The translations under genes and the position numbers were made by a program. From Streptomyces sp. HUAS YS2 (GTDB lineage: Bacteria > Actinomycetota > Actinomycetes > Streptomycetales > Streptomycetaceae): a stretch of 64,000 bases of DNA. Below, one piece after another: positions 55,877 to 64,000 of the stretch (within the stretch, counting starts at the first letter, position 1; each line of letters opens with the position of its first letter). The stretch spans positions 6,729,001 to 6,793,000 of the forward strand of contig NZ_CP137573.1 in assembly GCF_033343995.1 (NCBI RefSeq). Reading direction: 5' to 3'. The notes beneath the pieces are model-generated. The model worked only from the letters and a program-made list of their open reading frames with translations. It had not been told where the DNA came from and ran no database searches.

Positions 55877-57046
55877 ATGCCCAAGACGGCATACGTGCGC
55901 ACCAAGCCGCACCTCAACATCGGCACCATGGGTCATGTCGACCACGGCAAGACCACTCTGACCGCCGCCATCACCAAGGTCCTCAGCGAGCGGGGGACCG
56001 GCGTGTTCGTGCCGTTCGACCGGATCGACCGGGCGCCCGAGGAGGCGCAGCGCGGCATCACCATCAACATCGCGCACGTCGAGTACGAGACGGACACCCG
56101 CCACTACGCCCACGTCGACATGCCCGGCCACGCCGACTACGTCAAGAACATGGTCACCGGGGCCGCGCAGCTCGACGGAGCGATCCTCGTGGTCTCCGCG
56201 CTGGACGGGATCATGCCGCAGACCGCCGAGCACGTGCTGCTCGCGCGGCAGGTCGGCGTCGACCACGTCGTCGTCGCGCTCAACAAGGCCGACGCGGGGG
56301 ACGACGAGCTGACCGACCTCGTCGAGCTGGAGGTCCGCGAGCTGCTGACCGCGCACGGCTACGGCGGTGACACGGTGCCCGTCGTCCGGGTCTCCGGGCT
56401 CAAGGCCCTGGAGGGCGACCCACGGTGGACCGCCGCGGTCGAGGCGTTGCTCGACGCGGTGGACACGTACGTGCCGATGCCGGTGCGTTATGTGGACGCG
56501 CCGTTCCTCATGCCGGTGGAGAACGTGCTCACGATCACCGGGCGCGGCACCGTCGTGACCGGCGCGGTGGAGCGGGGCACGGTCCGCGTCGGCGACCGCG
56601 TCGCCGTTCTCGGCGCGGACGTCGACACGGTCGTCACCGGCGTGGAGACCTTCGGCAAGCCGATGGAGTCCGCGCAGGCCGGCGACAACGTCGCCCTGCT
56701 GCTGCGGGGCGTCGCGCGCGACGCGGTGCGCCGCGGGCACGTGGTGGCCGAGCCCGGCAGCATCGAGCCGCGCCGCCGGTTCACCGCGCAGGTGTACGTG
56801 CTGTCCGCCCATGAGGGCGGTCGGACCACACCCGTCTGGACCGGGTACCGCCCGCAGTTCTACATCCGCACCGCGGACGTCGTCGGCAACGTCGACCTCG
56901 GCGCGACGGAGCTGGCCCGCCCCGGCGAGAAGGTCACCATGACCGTCGAACTGGGCCGCGACGTCCCGCTGGAGCCCGGCCTCGGCTTCGCCATCCGCGA
57001 AGGCGGCCGCACGGTGGGCGCGGGCACGGTCACGACGGTGCACTGA
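55877..57046 (+). CDS. tuf3: Divergent elongation factor Tu (EF-Tu3 type)
   Basis: A 389-residue translational GTPase that carries aminoacyl-tRNA to the ribosome. G motifs are intact: GHVDHGKT (19-26), the switch I RGITINIAHVEYET, DMPGH, NKAD and the VSGLKAL segment. It is shorter than the main EF-Tu (397) and differs at many positions, including the N-terminus (MPKTAYVRTKPHLNIGTMGH) and domain 3 (RTTPVWTGYRPQFYIRTADV). It matches the second, inessential EF-Tu of Streptomyces (tuf3), reported in S. coelicolor as apparently under positive stringent control. GGGAAGGAA precedes the ATG. It stands alone, away from the str operon. Confidence 0.93.
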   Translation: MPKTAYVRTKPHLNIGTMGHVDHGKTTLTAAITKVLSERGTGVFVPFDRIDRAPEEAQRGITINIAHVEYETDTRHYAHVDMPGHADYVKNMVTGAAQLDGAILVVSALDGIMPQTAEHVLLARQVGVDHVVVALNKADAGDDELTDLVELEVRELLTAHGYGGDTVPVVRVSGLKALEGDPRWTAAVEALLDAVDTYVPMPVRYVDAPFLMPVENVLTITGRGTVVTGAVERGTVRVGDRVAVLGADVDTVVTGVETFGKPMESAQAGDNVALLLRGVARDAVRRGHVVAEPGSIEPRRRFTAQVYVLSAHEGGRTTPVWTGYRPQFYIRTADVVGNVDLGATELARPGEKVTMTVELGRDVPLEPGLGFAIREGGRTVGAGTVTTVH

Positions 57047-57054
57047 GCCCGGGT

Positions 57055-57115
57055 GGCGCGGGCGGGCCGGGGCCCGCGCCGCCAGGGTGGCGCCGGGCGT
57101 CGGCGGACGCCCGGC
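57055..57115 (+). terminator. Double terminator of tuf3
   Basis: Two consecutive hairpins: GGCGCGGGC (57055-57063) with GCCCGCGCC (57072-57080), then GCCGGGCGTC (57092-57101) - GGCG - GACGCCCGGC (57106-57115), a perfect 10-bp stem. Confidence 0.8.
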
Positions 57116-57227
57116 TCCGGCCTGACGGCTCCGGCCCGACGGCCCCCGCCGGTGAACTCGCCTGCCGGAGGCGTGTGTTCCGTACCCCCGCGGGGAGCCG
57201 GCTTCCGTGCTGGGGCAGACTCGGGGG

Positions 57228-58094
57228 ATGACGCAGACGCGGGGGAAGCGGCGGACGGCGCTCGTGCTCGGGGCGGGTGGGCTGGTCGGTGGGGCCTGGG
57301 AGACCGGGGTGCTGTACGGGCTCGCCGACGCGGGGGTGGACGCGGCCTCGGCGGATCTGATCATCGGCAGCTCCGCCGGCGCCGTCGTCGCCGCGCGGCT
57401 CGCCGCCGGGAAGTCCTCGATCGCCGAGCTGTACGAGGGGGAGCTCGACGGTAGCGCCCCGGCCGAACCGCCCGCGCGGCTCGGCGCGCTCACGATCCTG
57501 CGCTACGCCGTCGCCGTCCTGACCTCCCGTACCCCCGAGGAGTACGGCCGCAAGCTCGGCAGGCTGGCGCTCGGCGCGGCCACCGTCGACGAGGCCGCCC
57601 GCCGCGCCACCGTCGGCCGTCGCCTCGACCCGGTGACCCGGTGGCCCGACCGCCCCCTCCTGATCAGCTCCGTCGACGCCCTGAACGGCGAACTCGCCGC
57701 CTACGACGCCGACAGCGGCGTCCCGCTCGTCGACGCCGTCACCGCGAGCTGCGCGATCCCCGGCCTCTGGCCGCCCGCCACGCTCGACGGCCGCCGCCGC
57801 ATCGACGGCGGCGTGCACTCCACAGCCAACGCCCACCTCGCCGCCGGATACGAGCGGGTCGTCGTCATCGCCCCCAACGCCTCCGGCAACAACGTCGTCC
57901 TGTCCCCGGCGCGCCAGGGCGCGGCACTCGCCGCCGCGGGCGCGCGGGTCGAGGTCATCACTCCTGACAGGGCGTCCAAGCAGGCCCTCGGCCGGAACTC
58001 GCTCGACCCCTCCCACCGCGCTCCCGCCGCCCGCGCCGGACGGGCGCAGGCCGCCGCCCACGCGCCGGCCGTCGCCGCGCTCTGGGCACAATAG
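57228..58094 (+). CDS. Patatin-like phospholipase family protein
   Basis: A 288-residue serine hydrolase of the patatin fold. The oxyanion loop is GAGG (15-18), the nucleophile Ser49 is in GSSAG (47-51), and the catalytic Asp is in RRRIDGGVHS. It is cytoplasmic or peripheral and probably acts on lipids or esters; substrate unknown. The ATG at 57228 is preferred over 57207 because of the GGGGG just upstream and family N-termini. Its stop is five bases before the next gene's GTG, so they are coupled. Confidence 0.88.
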   Translation: MTQTRGKRRTALVLGAGGLVGGAWETGVLYGLADAGVDAASADLIIGSSAGAVVAARLAAGKSSIAELYEGELDGSAPAEPPARLGALTILRYAVAVLTSRTPEEYGRKLGRLALGAATVDEAARRATVGRRLDPVTRWPDRPLLISSVDALNGELAAYDADSGVPLVDAVTASCAIPGLWPPATLDGRRRIDGGVHSTANAHLAAGYERVVVIAPNASGNNVVLSPARQGAALAAAGARVEVITPDRASKQALGRNSLDPSHRAPAARAGRAQAAAHAPAVAALWAQ

Positions 58095-58098
58095 GGAC

Positions 58099-58944
58099 GT
58101 GAACGAGCAGATTCCCGTGATCAGGGACGTCGACGGGGGCACCGCCCGTCTCATGCCGGACGTCGACCGCGAGCGGGCCTGGCTGCTCACCGTGGACGAC
58201 GCGCCCCAGTCGTACGTCGACCTGGACGAGCCGACCCACCTCGAGTTCGAGTACGCGCGCCGGATCGCCCACGTCCTCGACCGCGCCGCCGACGAGGGCG
58301 CCCCGCTCGACGTCCTCCACCTGGGCGGCGGCGCGCTCACCCTGCCCCGGTACGTCGCGGCCACCCGGCCCGGCTCGCGCCAGGACGTCGTGGAGGCCGA
58401 CCGCGGTCTGCGCGCGCTCGTCGCCGAGCATCTGCCGTTGCCGGCGGACGCGGACGTCACCGTGCACGGCGCGGACGCCCGCGCCTGGCTGGAGGCGGCT
58501 CCCGCCGCGTCCTTCGACCTGATCGTCGCCGACGTCTTCGGCGGCTCCCGGGTGCCCGCCCACCTCACCTCCACCGCCTACGCGACAGCGGCCCGGCGGG
58601 CGCTGCGGCCGGGCGGGATCTACGCGGCCAACCTGGCAGACGGGGCGCCCTTCGCCTTCCTCCGCTCCCAACTGGCCACCTTCGCGGAGGTCTTCCCCGA
58701 ACTCGCGCTGATCGCCGAGCCGGCCGTCCTGCGGGGCCGCCGCTTCGGCAACGCGGTCCTGGTCGCCTCCGACGCCCCGCTCGACATCGCCTACCTGACG
58801 CGGCGTGCGGCGGCCGACGCCTTCCCGGCGCGGGTGGAGGAGGGAACGTCGCTGGCCGGCTTCACCGGCGACGCGCGACCGGTACGCGACGAGGACGCCG
58901 TGCCGTCCCCCGTGCCGCCGGACGGCGCCTTCAGCGTCGGCTGA
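58099..58944 (+). CDS. Spermidine synthase-like methyltransferase-fold protein
   Basis: A 281-residue Rossmann-fold protein of the spermidine/spermine synthase group. The S-adenosyl-binding motif is DVLHLGGGALTLPRYVA, motif II acidic residue in VVEADRGLR, and DLIVADVFGGSRVPAHLTS corresponds to the catalytic Asp region. Residues for polyamine binding cannot be judged, and many actinobacterial members are annotated only by fold. The GTG start lies four bases after the patatin stop. It is transcribed convergent with the MFS gene. Confidence 0.82.
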   Translation: MNEQIPVIRDVDGGTARLMPDVDRERAWLLTVDDAPQSYVDLDEPTHLEFEYARRIAHVLDRAADEGAPLDVLHLGGGALTLPRYVAATRPGSRQDVVEADRGLRALVAEHLPLPADADVTVHGADARAWLEAAPAASFDLIVADVFGGSRVPAHLTSTAYATAARRALRPGGIYAANLADGAPFAFLRSQLATFAEVFPELALIAEPAVLRGRRFGNAVLVASDAPLDIAYLTRRAAADAFPARVEEGTSLAGFTGDARPVRDEDAVPSPVPPDGAFSVG

Positions 58945-58984
58945 GGGGAGGGACGGAAGCGGCGCGAGGCCGACCCCGCGCCGC

Positions 58985-60304
58985 TCAGCTCCGCTCGGCC
59001 AGTTCCACGGACGATTCGGACCCCGCGCCCCCCGCGCCCGCCACCTGCTTCGAGTCGCCACGGCGGGTCAGATTGCGTACGTCCGGCACCAGCAGGACCA
59101 GCGCCGTCACCAGCACGATCAGCCCCGCCCCGCCCCACAGCGCGTTGCTGCGGCCGAGCAGGCTCTCCGCCGGGCCCGCCAGGGCCGTCGACACCGGCAG
59201 CATGGCCGTGGAGCCGAACCAGTCGTACGCGGAGACCCGGGACAGCTTCTCCTCCGGGATCTCCTGGTGCAGCGTCGTCATCCAGGCCACCCCGAACACC
59301 TCGATGGCCACGCCGCTCACGAACATCGCCGCCGACAGGCCGACCACGTCCAGCGGTACGGCGAGCGCCGCCGACGGGAGCGCGATCGGGAAGACGCCCA
59401 GCGTGCCGACGAGCAGCATCCGGCGCGGCTTCCAGCGCATCATCAGCAGCGCGCCGGCCAGCGTGCCGACGCCGAACGCGGCCAGCGCCAGGCCCCAGGG
59501 GCGGGCGCCGCCCAGCTCGTCCCGGGCGACCAGCGGCCCGTACACCGACTCGGCCGCGCCGACCAGCGCGACCACGATGGAGAACTGGGCGACGATCGAC
59601 CAGAGCCACGGGCGGCCGATGAACTCGTGCCAGCCCTCGCGCAGATCGGAGAGCAGCCCGCCGCCCGGCTCGCGCTCGGCGATGTGGCTGACGTCGAGGA
59701 AGGCCCGCAGTCCGCCCGCGACGGCGAACGCGGCCGCGTCGACGGCGAGCACCCAGCCGGGGCCGACGGCCGCGACCAGCACGCCGCCGAGCGCGGCGCC
59801 ACCGAGCCCCGCGCCGTGCATGGACATCCGGAACAGCGCGAAGGCCCGGCCGACCTGCTCGCCGCTCACGCTGGACATCAGCATGCCCTCGGCGGCCGGG
59901 TTGAAGAACGCCTGGCCCGTGCCACACAGCGCGGTCAGGAGCATCATCTGCCAGATCTGCGGTTCGCCGAGCAGGACCAGCGCGGCGAAGACCGCCTGCG
60001 AGACGCAGTTGAGGGCGTTCGCGGCGACCATCACGCGGTGCCGGGGCACCCGGTCGGCGACCGCGCCGCCGATCAGCAGGAAGAGTACGAGGGGGACGAT
60101 CCGGGCCGCCGCCACCAGGCCCACGTCGCCCGCGTCGCCGCCCGCGTCGAACACCGCCCAGGTCGTGGCGATCAGGGCGCCGTGGGTGCCCAGGTTGGTG
60201 ACGATCGCGGCGGCGGTCAGCAGGGTGTAGTTGCGCCCGGCCCACTCGGGCGCCCGGCGGGGGCGTCCGGAGCGGGCAGGGGGTACGGCGGCGGGAGTAC
60301 TCAC
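58985..60304 (-). CDS. MFS transporter (enterobactin-exporter-like)
   Basis: A 439-residue major facilitator with 12 predicted helices. The cytoplasmic loop 2-3 motif GGAVADRVPRHRVM is clear. The profile (NYTLLTAAAIVTNLGTHGAL; GTGQAFFNPAAEGMLMSSVS; REGWHEFIGRPWLWSIVAQF) resembles MFS_3-type exporters. It has an Arg-rich N-terminus and a Ser/Glu-rich tail. It probably effluxes a small molecule; substrate unknown. The start is GTG at 60304, with TAGTCC five bases upstream as a possible -10. Confidence 0.88.
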   Translation of the reverse strand: MSTPAAVPPARSGRPRRAPEWAGRNYTLLTAAAIVTNLGTHGALIATTWAVFDAGGDAGDVGLVAAARIVPLVLFLLIGGAVADRVPRHRVMVAANALNCVSQAVFAALVLLGEPQIWQMMLLTALCGTGQAFFNPAAEGMLMSSVSGEQVGRAFALFRMSMHGAGLGGAALGGVLVAAVGPGWVLAVDAAAFAVAGGLRAFLDVSHIAEREPGGGLLSDLREGWHEFIGRPWLWSIVAQFSIVVALVGAAESVYGPLVARDELGGARPWGLALAAFGVGTLAGALLMMRWKPRRMLLVGTLGVFPIALPSAALAVPLDVVGLSAAMFVSGVAIEVFGVAWMTTLHQEIPEEKLSRVSAYDWFGSTAMLPVSTALAGPAESLLGRSNALWGGAGLIVLVTALVLLVPDVRNLTRRGDSKQVAGAGGAGSESSVELAERS

Positions 60305-60388
60305 TTCAGGGACTATTCCCGCCGACGCACCTGTCTGCCAAACCGATTACCGGCCGACCCTCTCACCGGCCGACGGTCGGGCCGGCCC

Positions 60389-61477
60389 TCACGTACCGGA
60401 GGACAGCCGGACCGTGCTCAGGATCTGCCGCATCAGCGAGTCCGGCACCTCGTCCTTGATGCCGGCGTTCGCGTACAGCACCCAGGTGGCGAAGTCGCCC
60501 TTCGCGTTCTTGAAGCTGAACGCGATCGACTTGCCGTCGGTGTCGCACTTGCCCTTCTTCGTCAGGCCGGTGGCCTTGGCGGTGGCGACGTGGCCGCTCA
60601 GACCGGACTTCGAGGTGTAGGCCTCGGCCGGGCTGATCTTGATGAGCTGCTTGACCTTGGCCTCGGGCTCGTCCTGCGCGAACGGGCCGAAGACCCAGGC
60701 GCCGGCCTCGTTGCGGACGTTTTCGGCGGTGTTGGTGGCGCCCTGGCCGCCGCGGGTGCCGGTGGCAGCGAGGTTGCTGTCCTCCATGTGCCCGTCCTTG
60801 TCGGAGTCCTCGCTGCACCACTTGGACTTGTACTCGGCCGGGGCGGACATGACGATGTACGCCGAGCCGTCGTCCTTCTTGTGGTCCTCGATGATCATCG
60901 AGACGCCGCTGCCGGCCACCTCCCAGCTCGCCGGCACGTCGAACAGCGTGCCGTGCCGCGGGTTGAAGACGGGCTTCCAGCCGGGGATCGTCGGCTTGGC
61001 CTCCTCACCCCCGCGCGGGTTGTCGATGCCGGACGTCGAAGGGGAGGGCGAGGCGGGCGCGCTCACCGGCGGCTTCGGGTCGCCGCCGGCCTTGTTGCCC
61101 TTGTCGTCGTCCTTCAGCACCAGGAAGCCGGTGACGCCGGCGGCCACGACCACGGCGAGGGCGGCGACGATCGCGATGATCGTCGTCTGCTTCTTCTGCC
61201 CGTCCGGGCCGCCCGGCTGCGGCCCGCTCGGCACCGCGTACTGCGGCACCGTCGGCTGCTGGTACGGGTTCGGCTGGCCGTACCCCTGCTGCGGCGGCTG
61301 CCCCGGCTGGCCGGGCTGCTGCCCCGGCGGCGGGTAGCCCGGCTGCTGGTAGCCGGGCTGCTGCACCGTCGGCTGCTGGTACGGGTTCGGCTGCCCGTAT
61401 CCCGGCTGCTGGTACGGGTTCTGGTTCTGGTCCTGCGGGTTCTGCTCGCCCCCGGGCGGCTGCTGTCCTGGCCACAT
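60389..61477 (-). CDS. Proline/glutamine/tyrosine-rich membrane protein with extracellular domain
   Basis: A 362-residue protein. The first 95 residues are a low-complexity P/Q/G/Y tract that repeats GYGQPNPYQQPTV twice with PGYQQPGYP-like units between. Then come a membrane helix (TTIIAIVAALAVVVAAGVTG), a charged linker, a Ser/Pro stretch, and an extracellular domain of about 200 residues with WCSEDSDKDG and a second Cys (KKGKCDTDGK), probably disulphide-linked. The architecture matches a Streptomyces family of unknown function (DUF8017-type). The ATG at 61477 begins the tract. It is convergent with no close partner. Confidence 0.8.
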   Translation of the reverse strand: MWPGQQPPGGEQNPQDQNQNPYQQPGYGQPNPYQQPTVQQPGYQQPGYPPPGQQPGQPGQPPQQGYGQPNPYQQPTVPQYAVPSGPQPGGPDGQKKQTTIIAIVAALAVVVAAGVTGFLVLKDDDKGNKAGGDPKPPVSAPASPSPSTSGIDNPRGGEEAKPTIPGWKPVFNPRHGTLFDVPASWEVAGSGVSMIIEDHKKDDGSAYIVMSAPAEYKSKWCSEDSDKDGHMEDSNLAATGTRGGQGATNTAENVRNEAGAWVFGPFAQDEPEAKVKQLIKISPAEAYTSKSGLSGHVATAKATGLTKKGKCDTDGKSIAFSFKNAKGDFATWVLYANAGIKDEVPDSLMRQILSTVRLSSGT

Positions 61478-61559
61478 GGCCAGTAACCATAGAGGGGGCG
61501 CGGGCCGGGTGGGGTACGGGGATGGCCAAGGCGTACTACTCGTGGGTAACATCGCGGCC

Positions 61560-62012
61560 ATGAGCGCAGACCAGATGTCCGTCGGCGAGATGCTCGCCGC
61601 CACGGTCCCGATGGCCAGGACCCTCGACCTGGAGTTCCTGGAGACCACCGCCGAGCGCGCCGTCGTGCGCCTGCCGGACAATGCCGACTACCACAACCAC
61701 GTCGGCGGCCCGCACGCCGGCGCGATGTTCACGCTGGCCGAGTCCGCCAGCGGCGCGATCGTCCTGGCCGCCTTCGGCGCCCAGCTGACCCGCGCCGTGC
61801 CGCTCGCTGTCAAGGCCGAGATCGGCTACAAGAAGCTCGCCATGGGCGTCGTGACCGCCACCGCCACCCTCGGCCGCCCCGCCGCCGAGGTCGTCGCCGA
61901 ACTCGACGCGGGCACCCGCCCCGAGTTCCCCGTCCACATCGCCATCACCCGCGAGGACGGCGCCGTCACCGGCGAGATGACGGTCGTCTGGACCCTCCGC
62001 CCCAACAGCTGA
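61560..62012 (+). CDS. Hotdog-fold thioesterase (PaaI/DUF4442-like)
   Basis: A 150-residue hotdog protein: DYHNHVGGPHAGAMFTLAES at about 40-59 carries the active-site region (His/Asn-Gly-Gly-x-His and Glu), followed by the long central helix and strands to KAEIGYKKLAMGVVTATATL. It probably hydrolyses acyl-CoA. TAACAT ends seven bases before ATG 61560, and there is no Shine-Dalgarno sequence, so it is likely leaderless. It is divergent from the P/Q-rich membrane protein gene. Confidence 0.83.
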   Translation: MSADQMSVGEMLAATVPMARTLDLEFLETTAERAVVRLPDNADYHNHVGGPHAGAMFTLAESASGAIVLAAFGAQLTRAVPLAVKAEIGYKKLAMGVVTATATLGRPAAEVVAELDAGTRPEFPVHIAITREDGAVTGEMTVVWTLRPNS

Positions 62013-62153
62013 CGGTTCGTCCCGCGTGCCGCCGCCCCCGCACCCCGAATGGGTGGGGGGGCGGTCGTGCTGAGGGGGTGGCGGCAGCGAAATGGGCGAA
62101 ATGTCGCGCATAGTGCGCTGTGACCCGTCCGTGCTGCGCGAAGGAGCCACTCG

Positions 62154-64000
62154 ATGACCGAGGACGTATCCGAGGAGAGGGCCGTCCTGCGCGGCGTCAC
62201 GCGGCGGAGTGCGCTCGGGCTGCTCGGGGCGGCGGTGGCGCTGGCGGCCACCATGGCGCCCGCCCTGCCCGCCAGAGCGCGGGGCCGGCGGCGGCTCGAC
62301 GAACTGCTCGAACAGCTCACGCTCGACGAGAAGATCTCGCTGCTGCACGGCGCCCGCGACCCGAACGGCCTCGGACAGGCCGGATACGTGCCCGGCGTCC
62401 CGCGCCTCGGTATCCCCGAACTCCGGCTCGCCGACGGGCCGGCCGGGGTCCGGGTACGGAAGACCGCAACCGCCCTGCCCGCGCCGGTGATGCTCGCCGC
62501 CGCCTTCGACCCCGGCCTCGCCCGCGCCTACGGCCGGGTCATCGGCCGCGAGGGCCGCGCGCTCGGCCAGGACGTGCTGCTCTCCCCGATGGTCAACCTG
62601 ATCCGCACCCCGTACGCGGGCCGGAACTTCGAGACCTTCTCCGAGGACCCGCTGCTCTCCGCCGACCTCGTCGCCGAGGAGGTCCGCGGCATCCAGGCCG
62701 AGGGACTCGTCGCCACCGTCAAGCACTTCGCCCTCAACAACCAGGAGCGGGACCGGACTTCGGTCGACGCCCGGGCCTCCGAACGGACCCTGCACGAGAC
62801 CGAGCTGCGCGGCTTCGAAGCTGCCGTCGCCGCCGGTACGGGCGCGGTCATGGCCGCGTACAACAAGGTCAACGGCGTCCACGCGAGCGAGAACGCGGCC
62901 CTGCTCTCCGGCGTGCTGCGCGACCGCTGGGGCTTCGACGGCTGGGTGATGAGCGACTGGGACGCCACCCACAGCACCGCCCCCGCGCTCACCGCCGGCC
63001 TCGACATGGAGATGCCCGCCGGCGTCCGGTTCGGCGACCCCCTGAAGGCCGCCGTCGCGGACGGCAAGGTCCCCGAGGCCGCCGTCGACCGTGCCGTGCG
63101 CCGCGTCCTCGCCGTACGCGAACGCTTCGGCCTGCTCGGCGCGACCCCTGCCGAACGCCCTGCCCGGGACGCCGCTTCCGGGGCGAACCTCGCCCTGCGG
63201 GTCGCCACCGCCGGGGCGACCCTGCTGCGCAACGAGAACGGCGCGCTGCCACTGTCCGCCCCCGCCGCCCGCTCCCTCGCGGTCGTCGGCCCCACCGGCG
63301 CCGTCCCCTTCGTCAGCGGCGGCGGCAGCGCGCACGTCGTCCCCGACGCGGCCGCCCGCCCGGTCGACGCCCTGCGCGCCCGGGCCGGGGCCGGCGCCGA
63401 GGTGACGTACGCGCTCGGCGAGGACCTCTACGGCAAACCGCTGCCCGCGCTGACCCCCGCCGCCTCCCTGGAGAACCGGACGGTGGCCGCCGGCGCGACC
63501 TGGAGCCACGAGGCCGTCTTCACCGTGCCCGAGGGCGACACCTGGACCTTCGTCGTCCACTACAGCGGCGAACGGCCGACGGTCTCCGTCGACGGCACCG
63601 AACTCTTCCCCGTCCGTCCGGGCGTCGCCGAGTACTTCACGGGCGGGCTGCTCGGCCGCGCGCCCGACGGCCTGCACGTCCGCCGCGCCGAGTTCCCGCT
63701 CACGGCGGGCGAGCACCGGCTGAAGGTGACCGCCCCGGGCGGGAAGGCGGGCCAGCGCTTCAGCCTCCGCGCGATCACCTCCGCCGGCCGCGCCGCCGAC
63801 CTCGCCGAGGCGGTCTCGGCCGCCCGCGCCGCGCACACCGTCGTCCTCTTCGCGTACGAGGACGCCACCGAGGGCCGCGACCGCACCTCGCTCGCCCTGC
63901 CCGGGCACCAGCAGGCGCTGATCGAGGCGGTCACCGCCGTCAACCCGCGGACCGTCGTCGTCCTGAACACCTCGTCCGCGGTCACGATGCCCTGGCTGGA
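62154..64000 (+). CDS. Glycoside hydrolase family 3 beta-glucosidase-like, secreted (3' end outside window)
   Basis: At least 615 residues, cut by the window end with no stop reached. The N-terminus has a Tat-type signal (Arg17-Arg18 in TRRSALGLLGAAVALA). The GH3 (alpha/beta)8 domain follows (LTLDEKISLLHGARDPNGLG; VKHFALNNQERDRTSVDARA), with the nucleophile Asp268 in VMSDWDATHS. Then comes the alpha/beta-sandwich domain (LLRNENGALPLSAPAARSLA), interrupted by a PA14-like insert (TWTFVVHYSGERPTVSVDGT). It probably releases glucose or related sugars from beta-glycosides outside the cell. ATG 62154 has AAGGAG seven bases upstream. Truncation is only the window edge. Confidence 0.92.
   Translation, partial: MTEDVSEERAVLRGVTRRSALGLLGAAVALAATMAPALPARARGRRRLDELLEQLTLDEKISLLHGARDPNGLGQAGYVPGVPRLGIPELRLADGPAGVRVRKTATALPAPVMLAAAFDPGLARAYGRVIGREGRALGQDVLLSPMVNLIRTPYAGRNFETFSEDPLLSADLVAEEVRGIQAEGLVATVKHFALNNQERDRTSVDARASERTLHETELRGFEAAVAAGTGAVMAAYNKVNGVHASENAALLSGVLRDRWGFDGWVMSDWDATHSTAPALTAGLDMEMPAGVRFGDPLKAAVADGKVPEAAVDRAVRRVLAVRERFGLLGATPAERPARDAASGANLALRVATAGATLLRNENGALPLSAPAARSLAVVGPTGAVPFVSGGGSAHVVPDAAARPVDALRARAGAGAEVTYALGEDLYGKPLPALTPAASLENRTVAAGATWSHEAVFTVPEGDTWTFVVHYSGERPTVSVDGTELFPVRPGVAEYFTGGLLGRAPDGLHVRRAEFPLTAGEHRLKVTAPGGKAGQRFSLRAITSAGRAADLAEAVSAARAAHTVVLFAYEDATEGRDRTSLALPGHQQALIEAVTAVNPRTVVVLNTSSAVTMPWL

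Noticed and set aside
61230..61440. Short repeated DNA units resembling a CRISPR or minisatellite
   Set aside because: The repeats are in frame and encode the P/Q/Y tract of the membrane protein; spacing and length do not fit a CRISPR array, and there are no cas genes.
61536..63908. 790-codon minus-strand frame over the thioesterase and GH3 genes
   Set aside because: The plus strand carries clear hotdog and GH3 motifs; the minus frame is a low-complexity Gly/Val/Glu shadow.
62154..64000. GH3 gene as a truncated pseudogene
   Set aside because: The reading frame is open with intact motifs to the last base; it is cut only by the window edge.

Overview
This 64 kb window is chromosomal DNA of a Streptomyces-like actinomycete. 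The evidence is very high GC with strong third-position GC bias, the 16S/23S/5S sequences, the block DUF881 - small basic protein - DUF881 - GarA-type FHA - MerR - bifunctional nuclease - MerR - gcvP, and a divergent EF-Tu that matches the Streptomyces tuf3 type. From memory, the order from the CDP-alcohol phosphatidyltransferase through gcvP, the tandem ketoreductases, ung and lnt to tuf3 resembles the S. coelicolor region between gcvP (SCO1378) and tuf3 (SCO1321). I could not check this here. I see no insertion sequence, integrase, prophage, CRISPR array, tRNA gene or secondary-metabolite cluster. The window reads as conserved core with lineage-specific accessory genes.

Layout. 1-4.8 kb: the 3' part of an rRNA operon (16S truncated by the window edge, spacer without tRNA, 23S inside a processing stalk, 5S, strong terminator). 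4.9-15.3 kb: phospholipid and sugar-nucleotide genes, envelope-linked DUF881/Sbp genes, a GarA-like FHA protein with an added zinc ribbon, two MerR regulators, a BFN-family nuclease, DNA polymerase IV and a PRC-barrel protein. 15.4-18.7 kb: a tandem glycine riboswitch controlling gcvP. 18.7-27.9 kb: single genes (GCS2-like ligase, fused solute-binding/VWA protein, CPBP protease, PhzF, PadR, SRPBCC, Clp-N-like protein). 28-34.3 kb: three EamA exporters around a divergent PNPOx-like/MocR pair and a LysR regulator. 34.3-39.9 kb: PPOX-fold protein, a catalytically degenerate isochorismatase-fold protein, Rieske lipoprotein, ClC channel that appears to start at AUC, SHOCT and DUF6325-type proteins, and a HipA-like kinase with a DUF3037 partner. 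40-54 kb: two ketoreductases, an orphan peptide-binding lipoprotein, ung, a TetR/monooxygenase pair with twin operators, lnt, uppP, and an HxlR/thiolase pair with a mirrored operator. 54-64 kb: VTT membrane protein, AlkD-like repair protein, an alanine-rich ORF just before tuf3, a patatin esterase, a spermidine-synthase-fold protein, an MFS exporter, a proline/glutamine-rich membrane protein, a hotdog thioesterase, and the 5' part of a secreted family 3 glycosidase cut by the window end.

How the genes work together. Most transcription units have one or two genes. Where a regulator is divergent from its neighbour, the shared intergenic DNA usually carries a readable palindrome (PadR, MocR, TetR, HxlR). 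Many starts lack a Shine-Dalgarno sequence and have a TANNNT-like -10 hexamer 6-7 nt upstream, consistent with leaderless transcription. The best candidates for something undescribed are the alanine-rich ORF and alternative hairpins before tuf3, the short Pro-rich ORF before the second EamA gene, the MocR operator placed inside a leaderless promoter, the AUC start of the ClC gene, the HipA-like/DUF3037 pair, and two enzyme folds whose active-site residues are gone (the phosphomannomutase-like half of the guanylyltransferase fusion, and the isochorismatase-like protein).
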